Source: Caballeronia glebae (GTDB lineage: Bacteria > Pseudomonadota > Gammaproteobacteria > Burkholderiales > Burkholderiaceae). From it: a stretch of 64,000 nucleotides of DNA. A program made the translations under genes and the position numbers. Shown here piece by piece: positions 54,556-63,461 of the stretch (its first letter is position 1; every line of letters begins with the position of its first letter). The notes beneath the pieces were generated by a model. It had not been told where the DNA came from, did not search any database, and was given only the letters and a program-made list of their open reading frames with translations. The stretch covers positions 16,142 through 80,141 of the forward strand of contig NZ_FCOJ02000035.1 of NCBI RefSeq assembly GCF_001545035.1, in the 5' to 3' direction.

Positions 54556-56394
54556 CTACCCGACTCGCCGGCGCACCGTCACCGCGCGGTGCACGGCGCC
54601 CTTCAGCACCTCGTAGCGCACCGGCTTCAGCAGATAGTCGAAGAACAGCACCGCCGCGCTCGGATCGACCAGTTCGGGCGCATACGCGCTCACCGCGATG
54701 ATCGGCACGCTCGCGCCCGGCGCACTGCGCGCGCGATACTCGTCCGCGAACGAATAGCCGTCCTTGCCCGGCATGTGCAGGTCCGCGAGGATCACGTCGG
54801 CGTCGTTGGCGCGCAGCCATGCGAGCGCGCTGTCGACGTCCGGCAGCGCGACCGCGTAATAGCCCAGATGCGTGAGCATTTCGATCAGCGAATCGCGGAT
54901 CGACTCGTGGTCGTCGATTACGAGCACGCGCGATTTGCGCAACTCGGGCGCATCGGCTTCCGGTTCACGCTCGGGCACGTGGCGCGCCGCTACCGCCGGC
55001 AGGCTCACGCGAAACGCCGCGCCCTGCCCGACTTCGCTCGACACCTCGATTTTCCCGTCGAGCAGATCGACGAGCCCGCGCACGACCGCGAGGCCCATTC
55101 CCGCGCCGTCGAAGCGCCGCGTGCTCGACGAATCGAGCTGCGTGAATTCCTGGAAGATGAGCGGCAACTGCTCGCGGGAGATGCCCGGCCCCGTATCGAT
55201 TACGGAAATGTCGAGGCGCTCTTCCGTGCGCGCGAAATGCACGTCGATGGAACCGGCATCGGTGTACTTGATCGCGTTGGTCACGAGATTCGTCACGATT
55301 TGCCGCACCCGATGCGGATCGGATTCGATCGGCCCGCGCTCGCCCGCATAGTCGCCGCGCAGTGCCAGCCCCTTCGCGCTCGCGGCGGGCGTGTTCGCAT
55401 CGACGATGGATTCGAGCAATTCGAGCGGATCGAACACGACCATGCGCAGTTCGAGCTTGCCCGCGCCGAGACGCGCGTAGTCGGTCAGATCGCGCATTTG
55501 CGCTTCGAGATGACGCGCGCCCGCTTCCAGCCGCTGCATGATCTTGCGGTCGGCGTCGCCGCGCGCATTCAGCCCGAGCAATTCGACCGACGAGACGATG
55601 GCGTGCAACGGCGTGCGCAACTCGTGGCTGATCATGCCGAGGAACGTGTCTTTCGCGACGCCCGCCTCGCGCGCCGCGCGCGTCGCCTGATGCTCGGCCG
55701 CGAGCGCCGCGCGCTGTTGCTCGATGAGACGCGTGCGCCGATAGCCGTTCAGCAGCAGCAGGATCGTCGCCGCCGCCGACAGCAAACCTAGCAGCACGCC
55801 GCCGTAAATCAGATAACGGCGTTTCGCCTCGAAATCGCGCACGATCGCCTCGCGCTCGGCGACATCCATGAGACGCCGCCCGCCGGCCAGTTCCGCGACC
55901 ACCGGCGCGTTCTGCCGCAATATGCCGATCACGCGCAAGGTGCGCTGATGCTCGGCTTGCAGTCCTTCGACGTCGCCCTGGATGGAATCGAGCGCCGTCT
56001 GCAATTGACGCAGAATTTCGCGCTGCCGGTTGATGAGCGCCTGATGGTCATCCGACAGCCCGGCCGATTCCGACACCTGCCTGAGCCGCGCGCGCAGCAG
56101 CCGATAGCTCGCGCGCACGGCCTCCACGTCCTCATCGATGCCGTTGCGATAGAGCAGCACGTGATTTTCGAAGCGCTCGTAGGCGATCTGAAGCTGCGCG
56201 GCGTCCCAGTACACGTCGTTGGGCAGGACGAGCCTGTGCGTCTCGCGCGCGACCAGGCTGGAGTACAACATGTAGCCGACCGCGCCAATGGGCGGCGCGA
56301 CCGCGAGCGCGATCAGCGCCGCATACCAGAGCCGGCGAAACCAGGGGCGCGCGGCGGGCGCGCGCAGCGACGGCTCGGTGCTGGTGACGGCCAT
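54556..56394 (-). CDS. Hybrid sensor histidine kinase/response regulator
   Basis: 612-residue inner-membrane kinase. TM1 about 24-46, a helical periplasmic sensor (about 50-193), TM2 about 196-216, dimerisation domain with His257 (GMISHELRTPLHA), HATPase with N-box NLVTNAIKYTD and DTGPGIS, then a receiver with Asp538 (VILADLHMPGKDG). The stimulus is unknown; the all-helical sensor resembles four-helix-bundle chemoreceptor-type domains. It ends next to the BetR-receiver gene and may phosphorylate it. Confidence 0.92.
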   Translation of the reverse strand: MAVTSTEPSLRAPAARPWFRRLWYAALIALAVAPPIGAVGYMLYSSLVARETHRLVLPNDVYWDAAQLQIAYERFENHVLLYRNGIDEDVEAVRASYRLLRARLRQVSESAGLSDDHQALINRQREILRQLQTALDSIQGDVEGLQAEHQRTLRVIGILRQNAPVVAELAGGRRLMDVAEREAIVRDFEAKRRYLIYGGVLLGLLSAAATILLLLNGYRRTRLIEQQRAALAAEHQATRAAREAGVAKDTFLGMISHELRTPLHAIVSSVELLGLNARGDADRKIMQRLEAGARHLEAQMRDLTDYARLGAGKLELRMVVFDPLELLESIVDANTPAASAKGLALRGDYAGERGPIESDPHRVRQIVTNLVTNAIKYTDAGSIDVHFARTEERLDISVIDTGPGISREQLPLIFQEFTQLDSSSTRRFDGAGMGLAVVRGLVDLLDGKIEVSSEVGQGAAFRVSLPAVAARHVPEREPEADAPELRKSRVLVIDDHESIRDSLIEMLTHLGYYAVALPDVDSALAWLRANDADVILADLHMPGKDGYSFADEYRARSAPGASVPIIAVSAYAPELVDPSAAVLFFDYLLKPVRYEVLKGAVHRAVTVRRRVG

Positions 56395-56397
56395 CCG

Positions 56398-58035
56398 CTA
56401 CTGCAACGCGACGATTGCCCGGGCCGCGCGCTCGGATGCGACCACGATCAGCTTCATCGTCGCCCGCGTCGCGCCGACGAAGATCTTGCGCGCGGCCTGC
56501 TCGTCGAGCGTGTCGAAATCGACTTCCGTGAGAATCACGCACGGCGCCGATTGCCCCTTGAAGCGATAGATCGATTCGAGCAGCACGTCGCCCTCGCGAT
56601 ACTCCGGATTGCCGAACAGGTCGTAGGTTCCGATGAAGGCGCGCAGCCGGTGCGGACCGAGTTGTTCGACGGCGGTGAGCGCCGAACCTTCGCGGCCCCG
56701 GAACGACAGCACCGCAATGTCCTGCTTGCGAAATCCGAGCGAGAGCGCCTGCGTGATCGCGCGCTTGGTCGCCTCGATGATTTCCTCGGGATGCCCGTCC
56801 GCGTAAGTCGATACGCTCACGTCCGAGCCGTCGAACGGACTGCCCGCGTCGAGCCGCACATCCGGCCCGACGACCTTGCGGATGAAACCGAGCAGATCGC
56901 GCGGGCTGCGGTAGTTCGTGGTTTCGCGCAGAATGGTCCAACCTGGCAGCGGCACCGGCTCGCGCAGATAAAGGTTCTGCATCGGATCTTCGAGCCACCA
57001 CCACGCGCCATCTGGATTCAGCAGGCGTTCGAGCGCCCCGACCCACGCCGCCTGAAAATCCTGGCCTTCATCGACAATCAGCACATCGGTCTTCCATTGC
57101 TCCGGCACGGGCACCGCGGCGAAGCGCTCTTCGAGCGTCGCGAAGACATTGGGCTGACTGAAGTCCGGCGGGCTTCCCGCATCGCGCGCGACGGCCGCGC
57201 TCAACTGATGATAATTCGCGATCTTCGCCTCTTTCGGCGCGATCGCACGAATATGGTCGGCGAGCGGCCGGTTGAAACAGACGTAGAGCACGCTCTTGCC
57301 CTGCGCGAGCGCGTCGCGCATCACGCGCACGGCGAGTTGCGTCTTGCCCGCGCCGGCCGTTGCGATCACGCGCAGACGGAACGGTTCGAATTCGAGCCGG
57401 CGCGCCCACGTCGCGAGTCCGCCTGAGAGCCGCGTGACAAGCGTGTTCGCCGCGCCGACGAGCGCGTTGGTATCGGGCGTGAGCGAGAGTTCGTCGGCGA
57501 GAAAATGGTGAATACGCGCCGCCGACTCGAAGCGCGGCTCGTCAGGCGGCAGGATTTCCAGCACGACGCGCGCGAGCTGCGACTTGCGGCTCGCATCGAC
57601 GATGCGCGCGGGCGGCACGCCCGCAATTGCCGCGTTCTTCACCGTGTAGTCGGGGCAATACAGCAGTTCCTCGATCCGGTACGTGCCCGCGCCGAACGCC
57701 GCCGTGAAACGCCGATGCAGATTCTCCAGCGTGAGCGCGAGCTGAATGGCGACGTTGCGCTCCTTCTGCAGATAAACCTTTACGAGACCTTGCCCCGTCT
57801 CGCGCAGAAAACCGGCCTTCTGCTCGATCATCAGCACCCGCCCCGAAGGCGCGACGACCACGAAATCCGCTTCGCCGAAGACCGAAAAACCTTCGTTGAC
57901 GCGCGTCCAGTGCACGCCGTGATAGACCGTGTAGTCGTCGGGCAACTTTTCGAGCAGCGCGAGGGTTTCGATTTCGCGCGCCGCCGCGCCGGTCGCTTCG
58001 AGATTCTTCCAGTCGTCGGGAACGATTCGGGCCAT
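56398..58035 (-). CDS. NERD-nuclease domain fused to a UvrD/Rep-like ATPase
   Basis: 545 residues. N-terminal nuclease-related (NERD) domain: GEADFVVVAP with Asp57 and IEQKAG with Glu71-x-Lys73. Then a superfamily-1 helicase/ATPase: Walker A ATAGAGKT (225-232), VLIVDEGQDF Walker B, NYRSPRDLL and a C-terminal FVGATRATMKLIVV motif. Intact catalytic residues suggest DNA processing, possibly repair or defence. It ends 3 bp before the hybrid kinase start on the same strand, so they may be co-transcribed, which is odd for their predicted roles. Confidence 0.85.
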   Translation of the reverse strand: MARIVPDDWKNLEATGAAAREIETLALLEKLPDDYTVYHGVHWTRVNEGFSVFGEADFVVVAPSGRVLMIEQKAGFLRETGQGLVKVYLQKERNVAIQLALTLENLHRRFTAAFGAGTYRIEELLYCPDYTVKNAAIAGVPPARIVDASRKSQLARVVLEILPPDEPRFESAARIHHFLADELSLTPDTNALVGAANTLVTRLSGGLATWARRLEFEPFRLRVIATAGAGKTQLAVRVMRDALAQGKSVLYVCFNRPLADHIRAIAPKEAKIANYHQLSAAVARDAGSPPDFSQPNVFATLEERFAAVPVPEQWKTDVLIVDEGQDFQAAWVGALERLLNPDGAWWWLEDPMQNLYLREPVPLPGWTILRETTNYRSPRDLLGFIRKVVGPDVRLDAGSPFDGSDVSVSTYADGHPEEIIEATKRAITQALSLGFRKQDIAVLSFRGREGSALTAVEQLGPHRLRAFIGTYDLFGNPEYREGDVLLESIYRFKGQSAPCVILTEVDFDTLDEQAARKIFVGATRATMKLIVVASERAARAIVALQ

Positions 58036-58113
58036 GCGTCGCCTTTGCGCTGAGTGGTTGCGTGCGGCTCATTGTACGCAACGCGCCTCTCGTTCCGGCG
58101 GTCGGCCGAATGG

Positions 58114-58785
58114 CTAATTCGCGTAGTCGTATCGGCCGCCCCGTTCGAGCGCGCGCTGGTACGCGGGGCGCGCGTGAATGCGTTCGAGAAACGCGCGGAT
58201 ATGCGGCAGCGATTTCGCGCCCGCGCGGGCGCTGCCGGCTTCGAGCGGGAAGCTCATTTGCACGTCGGCGGCGGTGAATGTCTCGCCAGCGAACCACGGC
58301 GATTTCGCGAGTTCGGCATCGATATAGCCGAAGTGCAGCCGCAATTGCGGATCGATGAAACTGCTCTGCATCGTCTGCGCGATACGTCTCGCGATCGGCT
58401 TGGCGAAGAACGGCATTTTCGCGCTCTCCAGCCGCCGCGCGACGAGCTTGAGCAGGAGCGGCGGCATCGCGGAGCCTTCGGCGTAATGCATCCAGTAGTT
58501 GTAGCGCACGCGTTCGGGCGAAGCACCCGGCGGCGGCGCGAAACGGCCTTCGCCGTATCGGTCGACGAGATATTCGACGATCGCGCCCGACTCCGCGAGC
58601 GTGAGACCGTCGTCGGTCACGACCGGCGATTTGCCGAGCGGATGCACCGCGCGCAACTCAGGCGGCGCGAGCATCGTGCGCGGATCGCGCTGATAGCGCT
58701 TCAGTTCATAGTCGACGCCGAGTTCTTCGAGCATCCACAGCACGCGCTGCGAGCGGGAATTATTGAGGTGATGGACGATCAGCAT
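58114..58785 (-). CDS. Glutathione S-transferase
   Basis: 223-residue cytosolic GST: thioredoxin-like N-terminal domain (VHHLNNSRSQRVLWMLEELG, with cis-Pro block HPLGKSPVV and ESGAIVEYL for glutathione) and an all-helical C-terminal domain (YNYWMHYAEGS...). ATG at 58785. The nucleophile position is Ser/Asn-rich (NNSRS), fitting a beta/theta-like bacterial GST. Substrate unknown. Confidence 0.9.
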   Translation of the reverse strand: MLIVHHLNNSRSQRVLWMLEELGVDYELKRYQRDPRTMLAPPELRAVHPLGKSPVVTDDGLTLAESGAIVEYLVDRYGEGRFAPPPGASPERVRYNYWMHYAEGSAMPPLLLKLVARRLESAKMPFFAKPIARRIAQTMQSSFIDPQLRLHFGYIDAELAKSPWFAGETFTAADVQMSFPLEAGSARAGAKSLPHIRAFLERIHARPAYQRALERGGRYDYAN

Positions 58786-58937
58786 GCTTTTAACTCTTCT
58801 CCAATACTCGACGATGCCGCCCGCGGTACGCCACTTGCATGCAGCGAAATCACACGCGGTCGGGGCGTCGAAAGGATACGGCCCTTTCACGAAGGCCGCG
58901 CAACGATTTCTAGCACACAACGAAAAAGGAGAAGTCG

Positions 58938-59108
58938 ATGACGCTGATCATTTACCTTGCAGGCTGGCTGATTTTCATTGGCGGCGTGTCGTGGGGGCTC
59001 GTGGCGATGCACGTCTCGCAGCACACGATCATGATCGTTGCCGTAATCATGCTGGGCATCGCCGTCATCACGGGCGCGACGCGGGCGCGCAACCGCGACC
59101 GGTCGTAA
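58938..59108 (+). CDS. Small two-helix membrane protein (56 residues)
   Basis: ATG at 58938 with AAAAAGGAG eight bases upstream. Two transmembrane helices: IIYLAGWLIFIGGVSWGLVA and TIMIVAVIMLGIAVITGA, with a short loop (MHVSQH) and a basic tail (TRARNRDRS). Clear SD plus amphiphilic layout support a real gene. No known family; the context (GST, response regulator) gives no function. Confidence 0.7.
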   Translation: MTLIIYLAGWLIFIGGVSWGLVAMHVSQHTIMIVAVIMLGIAVITGATRARNRDRS

Positions 59109-59112
59109 GGTC

Positions 59113-59139
59113 CGGGGCCGCCTTTCACGGGCGGCCCCG
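59113..59139 (+). terminator. GC-rich hairpin after the small membrane gene
   Basis: CGGGGCCGCC / GGCGGCCCCG stem (10 bp) with TTTCACG loop, five bases past the stop. U-tract is lacking, so it may act as a weak terminator or mRNA stabiliser for convergent genes. Confidence 0.5.
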
Positions 59140-59154
59140 ACGCTTCACATCACT

Positions 59155-59565
59155 TCACATCACCACGCGCGCGCGCGCCGCATCCTGTATCAACGTGACG
59201 AGCTCGTCCGGATGCACGGGCTTCGTCATGAAATGCTGAAAGCCTTCGCCGATGCTTCGTAATCGGTATTCGTCGCCGCCGTGTCCCGTCAGCGCGATCG
59301 CCACGGACGGCGGCAGGTTGCCGCGTATTTCGTGATCCCGCAAACGTTGGACGAGATAGAAACCGTCCATCTCGGGTAGGTCGAGATCGCAGATCACCGC
59401 ATCGGGAAGATGCTCGATCGCCGTTTGCGCGCCGTCTTCGGCGTCGGCTACGGCGATGACTTCCGCACCCTCTTCTTCCAGCAACGTCTGCAGCGACGCT
59501 CTGCTCTCGGGATCGTCCTCGATGAGTACGATCCGCATATGCCCCAGTCTTGCCACTTCGTTCAT
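59155..59565 (-). CDS. Single-domain response regulator
   Basis: 136-residue CheY-like receiver: acidic pair in VLIEDDPESR, phospho-acceptor Asp60 (VICDLDLPEMDG), Thr in ALTGHGG and Lys in FMTKPVHPDE. No output domain, so it acts through a partner protein or as a phosphate sink. ATG at 59565; no kinase is adjacent, but a hybrid kinase lies 2.8 kb away. Confidence 0.9.
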   Translation of the reverse strand: MNEVARLGHMRIVLIEDDPESRASLQTLLEEEGAEVIAVADAEDGAQTAIEHLPDAVICDLDLPEMDGFYLVQRLRDHEIRGNLPPSVAIALTGHGGDEYRLRSIGEGFQHFMTKPVHPDELVTLIQDAARARVVM

Positions 59566-59914
59566 GATGTTATTTTCTGCTGCCCAAAAACGGAATTCTC
59601 GCGTCGGTCTCCAGCTCTTCCGCCGCGCGCGCTGTTGCGCGCACTGATTGACACGAAAACGCGGCGGGAATTCCGAACGCACCGCTTTTTATGCCGCGCG
59701 TACGCCGGTGCGGAACGCCTCGCGGTTTTGTGGCCACGCTGGCTAATAGATCGGCCAGTCGCAGCGTGCCTAAAAGAGCAAAAAACGGACCGACTTGCAT
59801 TCCCGCCCGGGAAAGCCGCGTCGCGCGGGCCTCACAGCCCGTGCGCCGCCCACGGATTTGCAACACATGCGCACGATCGTGTAATTCCGGCATCGGCCGT
59901 GCCCTGATTTCCCA
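59566..59914. other. Intergenic region between response-regulator and AraC genes
   Basis: 349 bp, no supported gene; the open frames here lack SD sites and recognisable products. It presumably holds the response-regulator promoter (minus strand). I see no palindrome or promoter pair of note. Confidence 0.4.
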
Positions 59915-60721
59915 TCAGACATTTGTCTCTCGAACGGAATCGGGGCGCGGGGCGTTCGACGTTCCCGCCTGCAACAGCGCGCGATATTCGCTGGGCGTGA
60001 GGCCCACCGTCGCCTTGAACTGGCGCGTGAAGGCGCTGTGATCGGTGTAGCCGCACAGCGCGGCGACATCGGTGACTTTTTCTTGAGAGACGAGCAGCGC
60101 GGTGGCCGCGTCGAGCCGCGTTTTCAGCAGCACCTGACGCGGCGTCAGGTGAAAGACCTTGTGGAAGTAACGCTCCAGTTGCGCGATCGACATGTTCGCC
60201 ATCTGCGCGAGCTGCCGCATATTGAGCGGCTGCACATAATTTTCCTGGATGTGCTGCACGACCGCCGCAAGCCGGCTGTACGCGGGATGCGTCCCTTCAG
60301 CCGCCTGCAAATCGCGCGAAATGCCGGCGAGCCCGACGATATTTCCCTGCGTATCGTGCAGCGGCTGCTTGCAGGTCATGCACCAGCCCGGCTCGCGCCC
60401 CGGATACAGATGCAGTTCGAGTTGATCGATCAGTTGATGTCCCTGCGCGATGATCGCCTGATCCTGCGCCGTGCAGATGCGCCCGAAACGACGCGGGAAC
60501 ACGTCCTCGGCGGTCTTGCCGAGGAGCGCCGATTTGTCGTCCTTGTGGCCGCAGCGTCGCGCGAGCGTGCGATTGACCATCGCGTAGCGCGCCTCGCGAT
60601 CCTTCACGAAGAACACGATGTCGGGCATCGCGTCGAAGACCGGCGCGAGCAGCGCGAAATGCGCGAGCATGTCGGAGAGCGTCGATGCCGGAGGTTGTGC
60701 GATGGGCGCCGTGTTCGTCAT
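59915..60721 (-). CDS. PAS-domain AraC-family regulator
   Basis: 268 residues. PAS domain about 25-140 (APVFDAMPDIVFFVKDREAR ... GKTAEDVFP ... YPGREPGWCMTCKQPLHD), then an AraC double-HTH DNA-binding domain (about 150-255: LNMRQLAQMANMSIAQLERY, VTDVAALCGYTDHSAFTRQF). The PAS may bind a small ligand or sense redox; a cysteine pair (WCMTCK) is notable. It lies 85 bp downstream of the hydroxyproline operon on the same strand and may regulate it. Confidence 0.88.
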   Translation of the reverse strand: MTNTAPIAQPPASTLSDMLAHFALLAPVFDAMPDIVFFVKDREARYAMVNRTLARRCGHKDDKSALLGKTAEDVFPRRFGRICTAQDQAIIAQGHQLIDQLELHLYPGREPGWCMTCKQPLHDTQGNIVGLAGISRDLQAAEGTHPAYSRLAAVVQHIQENYVQPLNMRQLAQMANMSIAQLERYFHKVFHLTPRQVLLKTRLDAATALLVSQEKVTDVAALCGYTDHSAFTRQFKATVGLTPSEYRALLQAGTSNAPRPDSVRETNV

Positions 60722-60806
60722 GCGTGAGGGTGTCGGTTGCGCTCGAATGAATCAGGCGACCGATTATAGAAGCGCGCATGCGCGGACAAAATTGGCGCTG
60801 GCCCCA

Positions 60807-62078
60807 CTAGGAAATGGGCGCGGGCGCGTCCGTGCGTTCACCCGCGGCGATCAGCGTGTCGATGCGCACCGGCGCGAACGGTGGGCGCGCCGCCTCGCGC
60901 GGCCAGCCGAAATAGACCGATGCCGCCTCGCCGCAAATGCGCCCCTGACACGGCCCCATGCCGCAACGCGTCTGCAGCTTTGCATCGCGCCAGTTCGCGT
61001 GCGCGGCGACTTCGCCGATCGATACGTCCTCGCAGCGGCACAGCAAGGTGTCCGGCGACGGCATCGCGCGGGCGTCGGCGCCGAGTTCGAAGGCGTGCGC
61101 GACGCGTCGCGCGAACGCACGCCAGCGATCGCGGTCACGCGCGAGACGCGCATCGATGGCGATGTCGAGCGCTGCATGCGCCGCGATCGCGCCTTCGACG
61201 CTCGCGAGTTCCATTCCGCCGATGCCCGTGCATTCGCCCGCCGCGAAGACGTCTTCCAGCGAGGTTCGTTGCGCGTCGTCGACGTGAATCGCGCCGTCAC
61301 GTTCGTCTGTCGCGCAGCCGAGCGCGAGCGTCGCGTTCGGCACGAGTCCGTAGCCGCACGCGACGCGATCCGCTTCGAGCGTTTCATCGCGCCCGTGCGC
61401 GCGAATCCTGACCGCCTCCACGCGCGCGCTTCCGTGCGCCGCTACGACAACGCTGCTCGTCCGATAACACGCAACACCGAGCGCGAGGGCCTGCGCCAGC
61501 TTGCCCGGCGTCGACGCCAGCGACGCGACGAATCGTGCGACACGCTCGAACGGCGCCTGTTCGAGCACCGCGACGACGCGCGCACCGTGACGGCGCGCGG
61601 TATCGGCGGCGGCGAGCAAAAGCGGCCCGCTGCCCGCCACGACGATGCGCTCGCCACGCACCGACATGCCGCTCTTGACGAGTGCCTGCAGGCCGCCCGC
61701 GCCGGTGACGCCGGGCAAGGTCCAGCCATCAAAAGGAAGAAGCCGCTCGCGTGCGCCCGTCGCGAGGATGAGCTTCGAATACGCGAGCACGAGCGGCGCG
61801 CCGTCGCGTTCGAGCAGGAGCCGTTTGTCTCCGGGCGCGGCGGCGACTCGGGTCGCGTTCATCGCGATGAGGTTCGCATGCGAGCGCGTTTCATCGAGCC
61901 ATCGGCGGAGCGGGACGCTGGGCGCGTGCGCCGGTCCTTGCCGCCAGATCTGGCCGCCGACGCGCGGATTGTCATCGACGAGCGCGACGCGCACGCCCGC
62001 ACGCGCCGCGATGCGCGCCGCGCTCAAACCCGCCGGTCCCGCGCCGACGATCGCGACATCGACCTGTTCGACATTCAT
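60807..62078 (-). CDS. D-hydroxyproline dehydrogenase, FAD/NAD-binding subunit
   Basis: 423 residues similar to hydrogen-cyanide-synthase HcnB-type and D-hydroxyproline dehydrogenase subunits. N-terminal FAD fold (VAIVGAGPAGLSAARIA), NAD-like fold (IVVAGSGPLLLAAAD), second FAD motif (DVFAAGECTGIGG) and a C-terminal [2Fe-2S] BFD-like domain with LLCRCEDV and TRCGMGPCQGRICG. It overlaps the small ferredoxin subunit by four bases, completing an alpha-beta-gamma enzyme that oxidises cis-4-hydroxy-D-proline. Confidence 0.87.
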   Translation of the reverse strand: MNVEQVDVAIVGAGPAGLSAARIAARAGVRVALVDDNPRVGGQIWRQGPAHAPSVPLRRWLDETRSHANLIAMNATRVAAAPGDKRLLLERDGAPLVLAYSKLILATGARERLLPFDGWTLPGVTGAGGLQALVKSGMSVRGERIVVAGSGPLLLAAADTARRHGARVVAVLEQAPFERVARFVASLASTPGKLAQALALGVACYRTSSVVVAAHGSARVEAVRIRAHGRDETLEADRVACGYGLVPNATLALGCATDERDGAIHVDDAQRTSLEDVFAAGECTGIGGMELASVEGAIAAHAALDIAIDARLARDRDRWRAFARRVAHAFELGADARAMPSPDTLLCRCEDVSIGEVAAHANWRDAKLQTRCGMGPCQGRICGEAASVYFGWPREAARPPFAPVRIDTLIAAGERTDAPAPIS

Positions 62079-62329
62079 TGCATCGTCTCGATCGAAAGTC
62101 CGTCGCGGCAAAGCGTCTGACAGCCGAGCACGTCCGCGCGGCCATCGACCGTCACGCGGCATTCGTGGCACACGCCCATGCCGCAGAACGCGGCGCGCGG
62201 CTCGCCGGTGACGGAGCGCCGCGTGCCGCCGACGCCGCGCAGCGCGATCGCGATCGCCGCCGCGACGGTCGTGAACGCGGGCACGGCAAGCGGCTCGCCG
62301 TCGATGATCACGCGCACGCGCTCAGCCAT
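62075..62329 (-). CDS. D-hydroxyproline dehydrogenase, [2Fe-2S] small subunit
   Basis: 84-residue ferredoxin-like (2Fe-2S)-binding protein with VIIDGEPLAVPAFTTVAAAI and a cysteine cluster FCGMGVCHECRV followed by LGCQTLC. It overlaps neighbours on both sides (4-8 bp), so it is translationally coupled. As in HcnA-type subunits it carries electrons between the flavoprotein subunits. Confidence 0.87.
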   Translation of the reverse strand: MAERVRVIIDGEPLAVPAFTTVAAAIAIALRGVGGTRRSVTGEPRAAFCGMGVCHECRVTVDGRADVLGCQTLCRDGLSIETMQ

Positions 62330-63461
62330 CGGCGTGCTCCGGCGCGAATCGTTGCGGGGAGAAAGCATGCGTGTCGGGCAACTGGAACGGAATCGGCTCG
62401 CCGAGCATCTGCGCGGCGATGAGCTTCGCGGTGCCGAGCGAAGTCGTCACGCCGAGCCCTTCGTGACCCGCCGCGAGCCACAGCCGGTCGCCGGGAAAAC
62501 GCGCGGGTCCGATCAGCGGCAAGCCGTCGGGCGTGGCGGCGCGAAAACCGGTCCACGCGCGAATCGCATCGAGCGCGCCGATGCCCGGCAGATAGCGCGT
62601 CGCGCGCGCGAGCATCGCGGCGAGCACGTTCATCTCGACGGCGGGATCGAGCGTGCCCAACTGCCGCGACGAACCGATCAGCACTTGCCCCGTCGGACGC
62701 GGCTGCGCATTGAACGCGACCGAGGTGCCGCGCGCGTGATGCGCGCTCTTGATGTAGCCGAGTTCCAGCACCTGATGACGGATCGTGCCGGGATAGCGAC
62801 CGGTTATGAGCAAATGGCCCTTCTTCGCTTCGAGCGGCACGTTTGCGAGCAGATCCGGCGCCGCAAGCCCATTGGCGATGACGACATGCGAAGCCGTCCT
62901 GCGCTCGCCGTTCGCAAGCGTGACGCTCGCGCGCGTTTCGCCGGCATCGACCGCGCGAACCGCGCAGCCGGTCGATACGCGGATGCGCGCCGAACTCGCC
63001 AGCAGCCATTGCGCGGCGGCGGGCGCGTACACGATCGCGTCGTCTTCGATCAGCAGGCCGCCTTGCATCGCGTGGCTCACCGCCGGCTCCGATTCGCGCA
63101 GCGAGGCGCGGTCGAGCATATGCGCGCGCACGCCCGTCGCCGCGAATGCATCGCGCATCGTGCGGGCCGCGTCCAGCTCCTCGTCGTCTTCGGCGATCCA
63201 GAGCGTGCCGCAACGCGAGAACGCATCGCGCTCACGCAGCCGGCCGCCGAGCGCGAGCCACAGTTCGCGCGAAGCACGCGCGAGGGCGAACTCGGCGGGC
63301 GAATCGTTCATCACGACGATGTGGCCCATGCCCGCCGCCGTCGCGCCGCCGCCGATACCGCGCGCCTCCAGCACATCGACCGTCAGGCCGCGCGCGGCAA
63401 GCTCGGCCGCGCACGCCGCCCCGACGATGCCGCCGCCGACGACGATCACATCCGCCTTCAT
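62322..63461 (-). CDS. D-hydroxyproline dehydrogenase, FAD-dependent oxidase subunit
   Basis: 379-residue DAO/HcnC-type amine oxidase. FAD loop DVIVVGGGIVGAACAAELAA, glycine-rich GGGATAAGMG, FAD-linked C-terminal block (AATPDGLPLIGPARFPGDRL ... WLAAGHEGLGVTTSLGTA). It carries the substrate-oxidising site. The stop overlaps the small subunit start and its ATG overlaps the epimerase stop, one polycistron. Confidence 0.88.
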   Translation of the reverse strand: MKADVIVVGGGIVGAACAAELAARGLTVDVLEARGIGGGATAAGMGHIVVMNDSPAEFALARASRELWLALGGRLRERDAFSRCGTLWIAEDDEELDAARTMRDAFAATGVRAHMLDRASLRESEPAVSHAMQGGLLIEDDAIVYAPAAAQWLLASSARIRVSTGCAVRAVDAGETRASVTLANGERRTASHVVIANGLAAPDLLANVPLEAKKGHLLITGRYPGTIRHQVLELGYIKSAHHARGTSVAFNAQPRPTGQVLIGSSRQLGTLDPAVEMNVLAAMLARATRYLPGIGALDAIRAWTGFRAATPDGLPLIGPARFPGDRLWLAAGHEGLGVTTSLGTAKLIAAQMLGEPIPFQLPDTHAFSPQRFAPEHADG

